The notes: generated from the sequence alone by a model not told the origin. 64,000 nucleotides of DNA from Streptomyces indicus (GCF_900100315.1 NZ_FNFF01000006.1:62001-126000), one strand, 5' to 3'; positions 55,801 to 63,501 are shown, counted from the first letter of the stretch. Numbers and translations: made by a program.

Positions 55801-56482
55801 TCTCCGCTCCCGGAAGTGTGACGCTCAGCTGCGCCTCGATGACCAGCGACTTCCGCGGCAGGCCGGCGGTCGGGAACTCCAGGACGGCGCCGGACTTTCC
55901 GTCGATGCGCGCGGCGTCCGCACGCTTCGCGTCGATCACCCGCAGCGTATGGCCGGGCTTGGGGACACCGACGCGCAGTACGTCGGAGCCGATCAGCCGC
56001 CCGCCCTTGGTACGGGCGAGGACCCGGTACGTGTAGTGGCGGCCTGTCTCCTCGGCACTCGAGGCCGCAGTGGGCTCCGCAGTGGTGTCGGTGTACCGGG
56101 TCGCCCCCTTGCCCAACGTGGCGAGGTGCGTCGAAGTCGTCGGCTTGAAGTCCGGTCGCGTCGACCGGTGCACTTCGTACCCGACGACGCCGCCCTTGGG
56201 CTTCGCCCTGGACCACGAGAGTTCGGGCCCGTTCGCGTGCACGACCTTCGGCTCTGCGAGCCGTGCACCGCCCGCGCCGTAGGCGACCTTCAGGGCCGGT
56301 GAGTTCTTGGGGTAGCGCTTCTCCGGCGGATCAGGCGGTGGATTTCCCTTTTCCTTCGGTCTCTCCTCAGGAGGTCTCTCGGATATCGCGTCGGGTGCCG
56401 CTTGGGCGGCCTGGGGCAGAACAGCCCCCAGAAATCCCGAAATGACCAGGCCGGCGATCAGCCGGCGTCGACCGGTTCCCAC
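49886..56482 (-). CDS. Secreted RHS/YD-repeat polymorphic toxin with C-terminal deaminase domain
   Basis: 2,198 residues from GTG 56482 (GGGAGG upstream). Sec signal RRRLIAGLVISGFLGAVLPQAAQA. Then come Fn3-like and beta domains (about 30-480), a DUF6531-like start (FARFTYNAQDTSDSHLGHGW) and a very long YD-repeat shell with dozens of YDxxGxL units. The RHS core box ends near YNPYRFNSKRWD...GFRDYSPALNRFTTRD. After a Pro/Ser linker the last 110 residues have FCAEGNAL (CAE, 2128-2130) and VCVQC (CxxC, 2167-2170), the zinc/catalytic set of cytidine-deaminase-fold toxins, closest to the YwqJ group. It probably deaminates nucleic-acid bases in rivals. Confidence 0.9.
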   Translation of the reverse strand: MGTGRRRLIAGLVISGFLGAVLPQAAQAAPDAISERPPEERPKEKGNPPPDPPEKRYPKNSPALKVAYGAGGARLAEPKVVHANGPELSWSRAKPKGGVVGYEVHRSTRPDFKPTTSTHLATLGKGATRYTDTTAEPTAASSAEETGRHYTYRVLARTKGGRLIGSDVLRVGVPKPGHTLRVIDAKRADAARIDGKSGAVLEFPTAGLPRKSLVIEAQLSVTLPGAEKSRYELHSLKRKFTAKNSGGLAEPTAGGKPDGETLTLDASALAGQWVKDPRSNKGVLVAPAEQKRTEQEVADAELRVVAAEPTPWDTYHAPGTPTRMTAGNTYPVDVTVTNTTTAEWPAGERELSHRWSYPDGSDATTADNQLKAAIPALAPGASATVKATVKSPKVDGNRRAGFTLTWDIHNKADDSWLSQKPGIGGLTQKTAVEDPTADRLGLEKYHAYTGKNTGAGSTLMANLGSGNAVWSYNAISNPGRGINTFARFTYNAQDTSDSHLGHGWSAQMSGPFRLGGMLDVHPDSNPSEVYVTDGDGTQQSFRKQDDGSWKPAPGYHYRLTQKEGAPASCEVGSAAEVPDAWTMTRPDGTRFVIGCDGHLTSVVDKNGNTQTYEYELRDTGNRRVKFLTQIKDPSGRISLKLDYYRSGDAAYEYLNAQGEKVSGTDLWNPSIYGHLKSVTDISGRKVSFLYTEKGHLGRITDGEGSSQPKVFAFTYDAEQGAKNAKLTKVTDARGNATSLGYSVTAETDYRWSMKDITDRLGHRTDFAYKKLAGGDETKVTDAEQHTSTYETDSADRPVKVTDAKSQATRMTWDSDHNVTVLEEANGAKTAYCYDPKTGFPLWMRSAEENKAGLPAAADCAPGKSPAHSVRYEYKMRADGYAADLVKKTSAEDRSWHFGYDAKGNLKTVTDPKGVASEAADDYTTSYDYDAYGQLTKVTDANGNVSTYQDFAPSGYPATATDALSKVTRTEYDERGQVLSVTDALGKKTTQTYDAFGRPLVSKVPKDQAAGVFITTPAPEYDPNDNVTKSTAPNGAVSTATYDKADQVTEASAPKDTATAADRVSKYTYDKVGNLLTTTEPKGVATPSVPDDYVTTNVYDEIYQLVEVVNAKNDKVRYLYDDVGNTVRVIDPKKNASADPDDYTTKTDYDMNHRVVAVTDAAGRTTKQSYDKDSLVVSTTDAENNTTRQHYDERGKLAVVQVPHDADTVRETKFGYDEVGNRIKVFTPRGVNTEAEADDFVAQTTYDALNRPSRQIQPYDPKDARYNRKVWTETSYDAVGRVSKVSLPPSEGESVRNDTTYDYYDNGQVRKSTDPWNITTTYDYNELGQQTARQLTSAAGSSSRTMRWSFYPDGKLKSLDDDGIPVGSAEVLGADSQAVPTVASAADVRTWKLTIPKSGSYTAYKQSTPDGKWTKVGKEDYKKGEITTLQADAEQVKLVRDNSKAVDTERKRFAYAYDVNGNLTSIDDTSTGRKIDAYTISYTGLNQVSKVVEALAGEEKKSTSYTYDANGQPETLTHPDQFAKYTYDLRELVKTVSVGKSATDASPKVTSYDYTWRGQKQKETKANKNTVEYGYYLDGALKSTTEKKADGTTLVASHTYAYDANGNKAQDVAKKMNADDHTKYLSSTTSYTYDPADRLAKSVRTGDGAGTETYVHDDNANVVSQTVKGRTTTFGYDRNRLLKATADGATATYNYDPFGRQESVTADGKVIERNTFDGFDRVVEHGRLDAASGSMQTTQYSFDPLDRTSSRTANGKKTEYTYLGLSDELLGEEVAGKRTASYQYGAGGERLSQVKYAADGTPNATAYYGYNQHADVETLTGADGEVTATYGYTAYGSDNSADFTGADKPAADGSAPEVYNPYRFNSKRWDGASGTYDMGFRDYSPALNRFTTRDTYNGALADMRLGSDPMTGNRYAFAGGNPVSFMELDGHESCPVAMGTNPNCGWDGQPRKVEPNAANIPDLPCPESDPEWVCKIRNSHYKTMAVFGPIIGAKSATSGWANAKGGKTSSKGRGAAAGESSATLPQSSTPLTSRPSPYGPAPSPRGAARDQDAGPPKAGPAIIEKQAAVPGRTTAETIHVLESRLPSFAGFSRTRKTENRSYVGAVNTRTGESVLASSGWNASCNRSFCAEGNALIALGGYRSEVLFTNAVWVRRVDGIQSVVPRPVCVQCQADYPVPSLNFLPGVQGDPGGLWGVRED

Positions 56483-56635
56483 TGTGGTGTTTTCCTCCCT
56501 GCCTTGCCGATTCCGTCCGCACCCGCCATGCGGCGGCACGTGACGGAAGGAAGGCAGCACTGGGCACTACTCGCCGATACCGGCGAGCAGTGAACGAATG
56601 ATGGAGGTGGATTTTCAGGGAGTTGACCGCGGCCA

Positions 56636-56641
56636 TGTCAA
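56636..56641 (-). promoter_or_regulatory. Possible -35 of the RHS gene
   Basis: TTGACA on the minus strand, with only a weak TGAAAAT-like -10 about 18 bases on. It is 154 bases upstream of the RHS start in the otherwise empty 56483-56691 stretch. Confidence 0.35.
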
Positions 56642-56691
56642 CCGGCCGTGCAATTCGGACGCTTCTCCACATGCCCGATACGTGAGGGCGG

Positions 56692-56721
56692 TTGACACCT
56701 GTTTCCGTCGCTGCTTAGGAA
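56692..56721 (+). promoter_or_regulatory. Strong vegetative-type promoter of the small gene at 56756
   Basis: TTGACA (56692-56697), 18 bases, TAGGAA (56716-56721). Transcription would start near 56729, giving a leader of about 27 bases. Confidence 0.65.
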
Positions 56722-56755
56722 TGCGGCTCAATCTTGAGTCGGTCCAGGGGGTTTC

Positions 56756-57040
56756 GTGAGCAGGTCGGAGACGCGTCGGGTCGCGGTGGGCGACAGGGTT
56801 ACGCACTATCGCGAGGGGAACAACGTTGGGACCGTCGTTGCGCTGCGGAGGCCGTGGTGGGCCTTCTTCGGACGGGTGTGGTGGGTCGACTGGGGCCGTG
56901 GGGCCCTGCCCGTGGCGCATGCGTTCGGGGTGGAACTCGTGAATGTGGAGAGTGTGGCGAGGACCGCCGCACCCGGGAAAGCAACCGACGGCATCGCCCT
57001 ATGCGGGCAGGATGCCGTCGATGCACGTGTGGTCCGGTGA
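56756..57040 (+). CDS. Small hypothetical protein, SH3/KOW-like
   Basis: 94 residues, GTG start with CAGGGGG 4 bases upstream and a good promoter 35 bases before it. VAVGDRVTHYREGNNVGTVVAL followed by WWVDWGRG looks like a small SH3/KOW-type beta barrel. No TM helix or signal. Function unknown. Followed by a terminator hairpin. Confidence 0.6.
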   Translation: MSRSETRRVAVGDRVTHYREGNNVGTVVALRRPWWAFFGRVWWVDWGRGALPVAHAFGVELVNVESVARTAAPGKATDGIALCGQDAVDARVVR

Positions 57041-57069
57041 GCCGTTATTCGGCGCTTTCGTTGCGTCCT

Positions 57070-57089
57070 GAAACCCGCTGACGGGTTTC
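57070..57089. terminator. Terminator between the small gene and the SIS gene
   Basis: Perfect 8-bp stem GAAACCCG-CTGA-CGGGTTTC between convergent genes. Confidence 0.7.
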
Positions 57090-57118
57090 CCTTTCGGAAG
57101 CGGTCGCGAGTGGCGCGG

Positions 57119-57883
57119 TCAGAACCCGCCCCGATGCAACCGGCCCTCGTAATGGGCCTCCAGCTTCGCGTTGCGTTCGAAGCCGCCCGGCAGGTTCGCG
57201 GAGATGTAGACGGGGACGTCGTGGCCTTCCGCCAGGAGCAGGGCCACGCTCTCGGCCACCACCATCTGGGCCAGGGTGGTGGAGACGATCGTGGACACCC
57301 CGCACAGGCCGCCCCCGCCGGGCAGCGGGAGCAGTGCGTCGCCCGCCGGTGCGCCGTTGTCGAGGACCGCGTCGGCCAGGTCGGCGAGCCGCTTGCCGCT
57401 CTCGTGCAGGGCGGGTACGGCGCGGGTGTGCTGCATCGAGGTGAGCGCCACCAGGTGGTGTCCCTTGTCCTTCACCAAGTGCGCCATGTCCACGATGGAG
57501 TTGTTGACACCCGAGTTCGAGATGATCACGAAGAGGTCCTGGGGGCGCGGGGTGCTCAGTTCGTAGAGGCGTTCCGCGAGCCCCGGTCGCCGTTCGAGCA
57601 GCGGGTCGTCCAGGACCGCGCGGTCCTCGCCGCCGAGGAGGACGAGGTCCGCGAGGCCGATCCGGTTGGTGGGGATCAGGCCGCCCGCGCGGCCGGAGAT
57701 CTCGAGCGCGGTGGCCTGCGAGTGTCCGGTGCCGAACGCATGGATCACCCCGTCGGCCGCCACGCAGTCCGCGAACAGCCGGGCCGCCGCCGACACCGCT
57801 TCCTTGTTGGCGTCGATCGCGGCGTCCAGCGACGCGCGCGCCTGGTCGGCGAAGAGGCTCGCGCTGATCTGCGGGTCGGTCAT
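57119..57883 (-). CDS. SIS-domain phosphosugar isomerase/binding protein
   Basis: 254 residues from ATG 57883. SIS fold: IHAFGTGHSQATALEISGRA (phosphosugar loop), LFVIISNSGVNNSIVDMA and HHLVALTSMQHTRAVPA. C-terminal GFERNAKLEAHYEGRL ends the domain. SIS proteins isomerise or bind sugar phosphates such as GlcN6P or MurNAc6P. It follows a BadF-type kinase gene on the same strand; both lie beside an RpiR/MurR-type regulator. The set should handle amino-sugar phosphates from wall or chitin turnover. Confidence 0.88.
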   Translation of the reverse strand: MTDPQISASLFADQARASLDAAIDANKEAVSAAARLFADCVAADGVIHAFGTGHSQATALEISGRAGGLIPTNRIGLADLVLLGGEDRAVLDDPLLERRPGLAERLYELSTPRPQDLFVIISNSGVNNSIVDMAHLVKDKGHHLVALTSMQHTRAVPALHESGKRLADLADAVLDNGAPAGDALLPLPGGGGLCGVSTIVSTTLAQMVVAESVALLLAEGHDVPVYISANLPGGFERNAKLEAHYEGRLHRGGF

Positions 57884-58024
57884 CGAGTTCCCACTCTCCT
57901 GGGGCGGTTGGGGCGATTGAGGTCCTGGTGGCGGCTGATCCGGCCGGTGCGTGGTTACGGGTGTGAGGCCCACGCCGCTTCGGTTGGATGAACCAGAGAA
58001 GCCACCTCGCCCTGGAAGAATGAA

Positions 58025-58990
58025 TCAGACGGCAGGTCGCGTCAAGAGCCCCGCCAGCGCCACCGCGCCCGCCCCGCCGTCCCGAACCGCCGTCATGCGC
58101 AGGCCCATCGGCTCCACACGGGCGGCGAGGCGGCCTGTCAGCGGGCCGCCCGGAGCGATCAGGCCTCCGGTCGCGACCAGCAGTTCGCCCTCACGGGCGC
58201 CCAACGCCGCCAGCTTGTCGGCCAGTTCGTCGGCCGCCCGGTCGAGGAGTGCGAGCGCCGGAGGGTCGCCCTCCGCGGCGGCCTCGACCACCAGCGGGCA
58301 CAGGGCCGCCAGCGCCGTAGGGTGACGGGAGTAGGCCCAGTCGGCAATGGCGTCCCTGAGCGGTGGGAGCTCGGGCGACTGTTCCGCGGACCGCCCGCGT
58401 CCGGGGGTCACCGCCTCAAGGACGCGCTCCACCAGCGGGCCCCGGGGACCGCGCCCGTCCACGGCCCGCAGCGCGGCCTTGAGTGCCTGCCGCCCGAGCC
58501 AGAAACCGCTGCCCTCGTCCCCCAGCAGCCAGCCGTGCCCGTCGACGAGGCGTACTTCGCGCCGGCCGCTGATCCGCCCCGCGGTCGCGCCGGTGCCGGC
58601 GATCAGGACCAGTCCGTCCGCCGGTGCGCCGGGCCCGGATGCGAAGGCGATCTCGGCGTCGCCGTAGAGCTCGACGGCCTGCGCCGACAGATGGAGGTGG
58701 TCCAGCGCTCGCGCCAGGCACGAGGCCGCGTTCTCGCGCCCGCGCCCGAAGCCGCCGCCGGCGAAGCCGGCCGCCACCGCCACGGTCCTTCCGCGCGACT
58801 GTTCCGGCAGGGCCGCGGCGATGGCCTCGCTCAAGTGCCGTACGAGTTCGTCCGGTTGGACCCCGAGCGCGTTGCCGGGGCCGCTGTCGCCCGTGCCGAT
58901 CAGGCGGCCCTCCGCATCGGCGCAGTGCGCGCGGGTGCGGGTGCCGCCCGCGTCGATCCCGATCAGCAGGTGCTGTTCCCTGGAGGGCAT
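58025..58990 (-). CDS. N-acetylglucosamine kinase-like (BadF/BadG family)
   Basis: 321 residues. Actin-like ATPase motifs: LLIGIDAGGTRTRAHCADAEG (phosphate-1), VAAGFAGGGFGRGR, LVLIAGTGATAGRI (phosphate-2), WLLGDEGSGFWLGRQAL (sugar-binding GDEGSG) and the adenosine-motif LLVATGGLIAPGG. The group phosphorylates GlcNAc, GlcN or related sugars. Divergent from the RpiR regulator and 141 bases upstream of the SIS gene. Confidence 0.9.
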   Translation of the reverse strand: MPSREQHLLIGIDAGGTRTRAHCADAEGRLIGTGDSGPGNALGVQPDELVRHLSEAIAAALPEQSRGRTVAVAAGFAGGGFGRGRENAASCLARALDHLHLSAQAVELYGDAEIAFASGPGAPADGLVLIAGTGATAGRISGRREVRLVDGHGWLLGDEGSGFWLGRQALKAALRAVDGRGPRGPLVERVLEAVTPGRGRSAEQSPELPPLRDAIADWAYSRHPTALAALCPLVVEAAAEGDPPALALLDRAADELADKLAALGAREGELLVATGGLIAPGGPLTGRLAARVEPMGLRMTAVRDGGAGAVALAGLLTRPAV

Positions 58991-59081
58991 GTGGTGTTCC
59001 CATCATTCACAGATCTTGCCGAATGGTGGTTGATAGAATCACCGTCTGGCAAGAGTTGAGTGCGGGTCCGCGCAGAGCCGG

Positions 59082-60017
59082 GTGCGGGCCGCGCGCCCCG
59101 GAACGAATCGAGTCGACCCCGCCGTGATCACCGCTCTGATCCAGTCCGAACTGCCCAGGCTGACCGCCTCGTTGCGCAAGGTCGGCGAGCACGTCCTCGC
59201 GGACCCGGCGGCGCTGGCCCAGACCTCAGCGGCCGACCTGGGACGGCGTACCGGCACCTCGCAGGCGACCGTCACCCGCTTCTGCCAGGCCCTCGGCCTC
59301 GACTCGTACCAGGCGCTGCTGCTCGAACTGGCCAAGGAGCAGGGCCAGTTCGCGCACGACCACTTCACCCGGGGCCCCTCGGCCCAGGGCCGGCCGCTCG
59401 GGCCCGACATCGGCCCCGACGACACCCTGGACCAAGTCATCGACGTCATCGCGCACGCGGACGCCCAGGCGTTGCGCGCCACGGTGGAGCGCCTGGACCG
59501 CGAGGCTCTGGAGCGTGCGGCCCGGGCGCTGGTGAAGGCGCGCAGGATCGATGTCTACGGCGTGGGCCAGTCGGGCATCCTGGCCCGCGAGGCCGAGGCG
59601 CGGCTCTTCGGCATCGGCTGTCAGGCCCGCGACTGGTCCGAGGTGCACGCGGCGGAGACCTCGGCCTCCCTGCTCACCCCGGCCGATGCGGCCCTCGCGC
59701 TCTCACACTCCGGCAGCACCCGCGAGGTCCTCGGCCCGCTGCGCCTCGCCGCCGAGCGCGGCGCCACCACCATCGCCATCACCTCGGCCCCCCGCTCCCC
59801 CGTGGCCCAGGCCGCCTCCATCCATCTGACCTCGGCCTCGGGCGAGACCAGCTTCCGGCACGGCGGCTTCGGCACCCGCCACTCGGTCCTGCTCATCATC
59901 GACTGCCTGTACGCCCGGGTGGCGCAGCTCTCGTACGACCGTGCCACCGCGTCCATCGCACTGACGGCCCACATCCGGGAGGAGCACACGACGCGACCGC
60001 GGCGCCGTGCGCAGTGA
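59082..60017 (+). CDS. MurR/RpiR family transcriptional regulator
   Basis: 311 residues. The HTH_6 domain at about 15-90 (LAQTSAADLGRRTGTSQATVTRFCQALG) precedes an SIS domain (RIDVYGVGQSGILAREAEARL, ALSHSGSTREVLG, TTIAITSAPRSP) that senses a phosphosugar. Divergent from the kinase with a 91-base gap that contains TAGAAT. It likely controls the kinase-SIS genes in answer to an amino-sugar phosphate. No RBS is clear at GTG 59082; an alternative start lies a little upstream. Confidence 0.9.
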   Translation: MRAARPGTNRVDPAVITALIQSELPRLTASLRKVGEHVLADPAALAQTSAADLGRRTGTSQATVTRFCQALGLDSYQALLLELAKEQGQFAHDHFTRGPSAQGRPLGPDIGPDDTLDQVIDVIAHADAQALRATVERLDREALERAARALVKARRIDVYGVGQSGILAREAEARLFGIGCQARDWSEVHAAETSASLLTPADAALALSHSGSTREVLGPLRLAAERGATTIAITSAPRSPVAQAASIHLTSASGETSFRHGGFGTRHSVLLIIDCLYARVAQLSYDRATASIALTAHIREEHTTRPRRRAQ

Positions 60018-60163
60018 GGACGCCGGGCGGGCCGCCGGGGCAAGCCTGCCCGGCGTCGGAGCAGCCCGCCGCCTCCCGGGCGCGACAGCTCCGTACGCCG
60101 CTTATAGGGTGAATATCTGCATTCTGTGGATACCTCACGTTGTGCGGCCCAAAGGAGAGCGCA

Positions 60164-62023
60164 TTGTCGCCATCGGACCTCCCCCAGTCCCCCGGGCCCG
60201 AGCCGCAGCCGGAGCCCGGCCCCGTGTCCGAGCGGCCTGCCGGCCCGCGGCACGCGTCCCGGCGTCGCATACGTCCCGCCCTGTACGCCGCGGGCGGAGT
60301 GGTCGTGGTCCTCGGCGGGCTGTACGCGGCCGGGCTCATATCCGAGGGGTCCGGCATACCCGAAGGGACCAGCGTCGACGGGGTGGATCTGGGCGGCCTG
60401 AGCGCCGCCGCGGCGCGCGAGCGCCTGGAACAGGAACGCGGAAAGGCGTGGTCGGCGCCGCAGCCCCTGCGCATCGGGGACGAGACGGCCGAGCTGGACC
60501 CGGCCGAGGCGGGGCTCTCCGTGGACACCGGGGCGACCGTCGAGCAGGCGGGTGACACCGGATCCAACCCCGTGACCGTGATAGCCGGCCTCTTCGGCGG
60601 CGGCGACCGCACGGTCGAGCCCGTCGTCCGCGTGGACGAGGCGAAGATGAAGAACGCGCTCGGCGCGCTGGCGCAGAAGTACGACCGCGAGGAACGCGAC
60701 GGCGCCGTCTCCTTCAAGAACGGCAAGCCGGACGTCACCGAGGCGCGTTCCGGGATCACCCTGGACACGGCCGGCGCGCTGAAGACGCTGCGGTCCGCCT
60801 TTCCGGCCGAGGAGGCCGTGACGCTGCCGGTGGCCGAGAGCAAGCCGAAGGTCGGGGCGGCCGAAGTCCGGCGCGCCGTGGACGAGTTCGCCGAGCCGGC
60901 CATGTCCGGGCCGGTGTCGCTGACCGTCGGCGACAGCAAGCTGGAGGTGCCGACGGCCGCGCTCGGCCGGCACCTCAGCCTGAAGGCCGACGGGCAGGGC
61001 AGGCTCACGCCGGAGCTGGACGGTGCCGGACTGCTGAAGGACCCGGCGGTGGCCCGTCCGCTGAGCAGCGCGATCGGCGCTCCGGTGAACGCGAAGATCC
61101 GGCTCGACGGCGGACGGGTGGTCGTCACCGAGGACGGCAGGCCGGGGCGCAAGGTGAAGGCGGCGGCCGTCGAGGCGGCGGTGCTCCCGCTGCTCACGAA
61201 GTCGGGCGGGCAGCGCGCGGCCGAAGTGGCGACGGAGACCGTCCAGCCGGAGCTCACGGCGCAGAGCATCAAGGACCTCGGGATCAAGGAGCAGGTGTCC
61301 TCGTACACCGTGGAGTTCCCGAAGGCCGCCTACCGCACCATCAACATCGGGCGGGCCGCCGAGCTGATCAACGGGTCGCTGGTGAAGGACGGCGAGGAGT
61401 GGTCCTTCAACCGGACGGTCGGTGAACGCACCAAGGAGAACGGGTTCACCGACGGGACGATGATCCTCGACGGCCGCTACTACAGCGCGCCCGGCGGCGG
61501 TGTCTCGACGGTGGCGACGACGATGTTCAACGCGATGTTCTTCGCCGGCGTGAAGCCCGTCGAGTACGGGGCCCACTCGTTCTACATCGAGCGCTACCCG
61601 GAGGGCCGCGAGGCCACCGTCGCCTGGGGCACGCTGGACCTGCGCTGGCAGAACGACTCGGGCCACGCCATCTACATCCAGACCGCGGCCACCGACCACA
61701 ACGTCACGGTCACCTTCCTCGGCACGAAGAAGTACGACGAGGTGAAGTCGGTCAAGGGGCCGCGCACCAACATCACCGAGCCCAAGAAGATCGAGGGCAA
61801 GGGCGACAAGTGCGAGCCGCAGACCCCGTACGAGGGCTTCGACGTCGATGTCGACCGCGTGCTGGTGAAGGACGGCAAGGAGGTCGGCCGCAAGACCTTC
61901 CACACGCACTACACGCCGCGCAACGAGATCGTGTGCGAGCCGGATCAGCCGGCCGCGCCGGATGTGGACCCCGATCCGCTGCCGTCCCAGGACACCAACA
62001 CCCCGGCCGCGCCCGGAAGTTGA
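60164..62023 (+). CDS. VanW family protein with peptidoglycan-binding domains
   Basis: 619 residues from TTG 60164, set by AAAGGAG 6 bases upstream (a GTG at 60140 lies before that RBS). One TM helix near residue 45 (PALYAAGGVVVVLGGLYAAGL) puts the rest outside. Two YoaR-type PG_binding_4 domains (EGTSVDGVDLGGLSAAAA; RSGITLDTAGALKTL) precede the VanW domain at about 380-540 (FPKAAYRTINIGRAAELING, GEEWSFNRTVGERTKENGF, YYSAPGGGVSTVATTMFNAM). A Pro-rich tail ends it. Exact function unknown; YoaR-like proteins associate with the wall. Confidence 0.9.
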   Translation: MSPSDLPQSPGPEPQPEPGPVSERPAGPRHASRRRIRPALYAAGGVVVVLGGLYAAGLISEGSGIPEGTSVDGVDLGGLSAAAARERLEQERGKAWSAPQPLRIGDETAELDPAEAGLSVDTGATVEQAGDTGSNPVTVIAGLFGGGDRTVEPVVRVDEAKMKNALGALAQKYDREERDGAVSFKNGKPDVTEARSGITLDTAGALKTLRSAFPAEEAVTLPVAESKPKVGAAEVRRAVDEFAEPAMSGPVSLTVGDSKLEVPTAALGRHLSLKADGQGRLTPELDGAGLLKDPAVARPLSSAIGAPVNAKIRLDGGRVVVTEDGRPGRKVKAAAVEAAVLPLLTKSGGQRAAEVATETVQPELTAQSIKDLGIKEQVSSYTVEFPKAAYRTINIGRAAELINGSLVKDGEEWSFNRTVGERTKENGFTDGTMILDGRYYSAPGGGVSTVATTMFNAMFFAGVKPVEYGAHSFYIERYPEGREATVAWGTLDLRWQNDSGHAIYIQTAATDHNVTVTFLGTKKYDEVKSVKGPRTNITEPKKIEGKGDKCEPQTPYEGFDVDVDRVLVKDGKEVGRKTFHTHYTPRNEIVCEPDQPAAPDVDPDPLPSQDTNTPAAPGS

Positions 62024-62072
62024 TCCCGCCGGGGGTCTTGCCGTCGCGTCCTGGCGGTGCAACGTTGCTTAC

Positions 62073-62600
62073 ATGCTTACAGCCGAGCAGCACGAGCAGG
62101 TGCGCGGCTGGTTCGCCGGCCGCATCCCCGAAGGTCTCTTCGACGGTCCGCCCGAGGTCACGGTGGACCGCGAGGAGATCACCGTCGTCGGGACCGTCCC
62201 CGAGCCCGCCGTCGACGCGCAGGCCTCCGCCGCGGAGAAGGCCGCGGCGGTCGAGGGCCGTATCCAGGAGTTCCGCGAACGCACCCGCGAGGAGCGCATC
62301 GGCGTCGCGCGCGAGGCCGAGCACCGCTTCGGCAGGAAGGTCTCGTGGGGGGTGCGCTGCGGGGCGGAGAAGGCCCTGTTCACGCACGTGTCCGCGCCCG
62401 TGATGACGCGTCTTCGCCAGCCCGAGCGGCACGTACTCGACACCCTGGTCGCGGGCGGGGTGGCGCGCAGCCGCAGCGAGGCCCTGGCCTGGTGCGTACG
62501 TCTGGTGCAGCGCCATGCCGACGACTGGCTGGCGGAGTTGCAGGAGTCCCTGGAGGCGGTACGGAGGGTGCGTGCGCAGGGGCCTGACGCGGCCGGGTGA
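62073..62600 (+). CDS. Conserved actinobacterial protein, possible RHH-like C-terminus
   Basis: 175 residues from ATG 62073. The middle part is charged and helical (REEITVVGTVPE..., IQEFRERTREERIGVAREAEHRFG). The C-terminal HVLDTLVAGGVARSRSEALAWCVRLVQRH resembles a ribbon-helix-helix hairpin. No TM helix. Not otherwise recognised. Short gap after the VanW gene (49 bases). Confidence 0.75.
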   Translation: MLTAEQHEQVRGWFAGRIPEGLFDGPPEVTVDREEITVVGTVPEPAVDAQASAAEKAAAVEGRIQEFRERTREERIGVAREAEHRFGRKVSWGVRCGAEKALFTHVSAPVMTRLRQPERHVLDTLVAGGVARSRSEALAWCVRLVQRHADDWLAELQESLEAVRRVRAQGPDAAG

Positions 62601-62720
62601 GCGGGAAACCGGCTCGACAGATCAACCAGGACCTGCCTAGGCTCTTCGCCAGCATCGCGTGCCGGTCACCGACCGGGTGAGGCATGGAGGTGCCGGAGTT
62701 TGCCCTTGGAGGCATTCACC

Positions 62721-63113
62721 TTGTCCGTGCAGTTCAACCACACCATCATCGCGTCCCAGGACGCACGGGAGTCCGCGGAGTTCTTCGCGGAGCTCCTCGG
62801 TCTCGAAGTCGGCGCCCCCTGGGGGCCGTTCATCCCCGTCGTCCTCGACAACGGGGTGACCCTCGACTTCGCCACCGCCCCCGACGGGAACACCCCGCTC
62901 CAGCACTACGCCTTCCTCGTCTCGGAAGACGTCTTCGACGCCGCGTACAAGAAGATCGCGGACCGTCGGATCGAGCACTGGGCGGACCCGCACCGTCAGC
63001 ACCCCGGCGAGTACAACACCAACGACGGGGGCAAGGGCGTGTACTTCCTCGACCCGTCGGGCCACGCGATGGAAATCCTGACCGTGCCGTACGGCGGCTG
63101 GCCGAAGCAGTAG
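62721..63113 (+). CDS. VOC (glyoxalase/dioxygenase) family protein
   Basis: 130 residues from TTG 62721, chosen because GGAGG lies 8 bases upstream. VOC pattern: FNHTIIASQDARESAEFFAELLG, LQHYAFLVSED, and GVYFLDPSGHAMEILTVPYGG with the metal-ligand Glu. Single VOC unit, so a dimer forms the site. Substrate unknown; a free TTG start means low translation. Confidence 0.88.
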   Translation: MSVQFNHTIIASQDARESAEFFAELLGLEVGAPWGPFIPVVLDNGVTLDFATAPDGNTPLQHYAFLVSEDVFDAAYKKIADRRIEHWADPHRQHPGEYNTNDGGKGVYFLDPSGHAMEILTVPYGGWPKQ

Positions 63114-63125
63114 GAACAGGTAACA

Positions 63126-63161
63126 GTCGGGCCCCTCTCCCCCACGGGAGAGGGGCCCGAC
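63126..63161. terminator. Terminator after the VOC gene
   Basis: Perfect 16-bp stem (63126-63141 / 63146-63161), loop CCAC. Confidence 0.85.
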
Positions 63162-63206
63162 TGCTGCGCCGTACGGCTTACTTGCGGCCCAGAACCACCG
63201 GAGCCC

Positions 63207-63354
63207 GGCCGGGTCAGCGCCGCCCGGACACGGCGAAGGCCGCACCCCCGCGCAGGGGATGCGGCCCTCGACAGCCGCTAAGCGTCGCTTACTTGCGGAT
63301 CAGCGAACGCAGCACGTACTGCATGATGCCGCCATTGCGGTAGTAGTCCGCCTC
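63207..63354. repeat. Duplicated acnA 3' end and terminator, outer copy
   Basis: 148 bases nearly identical to 63420-63567, offset exactly 213. In the minus sense it holds the last 20 aconitase codons (EADYYRNGGIMQYVLRSLIRK then stop), the terminator stem 63238-63266 and the following spacer. The two base changes in the coding part are both synonymous. No start codon, so it is a silent remnant. Confidence 0.92.
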
Positions 63355-63450
63355 ACGGCCCACCCACCCCAACTCTTCCGGAGCCCCGGAGACCGGCCGG
63401 GTCAGCGCCCCCGGAGACCGGCCGGGTCAGCACCCCCCGGACACGGCGAA

Positions 63451-63479
63451 GGCCGCACCCCCGCGCAGGGGATGCGGCC
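63451..63479 (-). terminator. Terminator of acnA
   Basis: Stem GGCCGCAC / ATGCGGCC around a CCCC...GGGG core, 22 bases after the acnA stop. Repeated at 63238-63266 in the outer duplicate. Confidence 0.7.
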
Positions 63480-63501
63480 CTCGACAGCCGCTCGGCGTCG
63501 C

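Noticed and set aside
52874..56302. 1,142-codon open frame opposite the RHS gene
   Set aside because: Repeated valine/arginine pattern is the antisense of YD repeats, not a protein.
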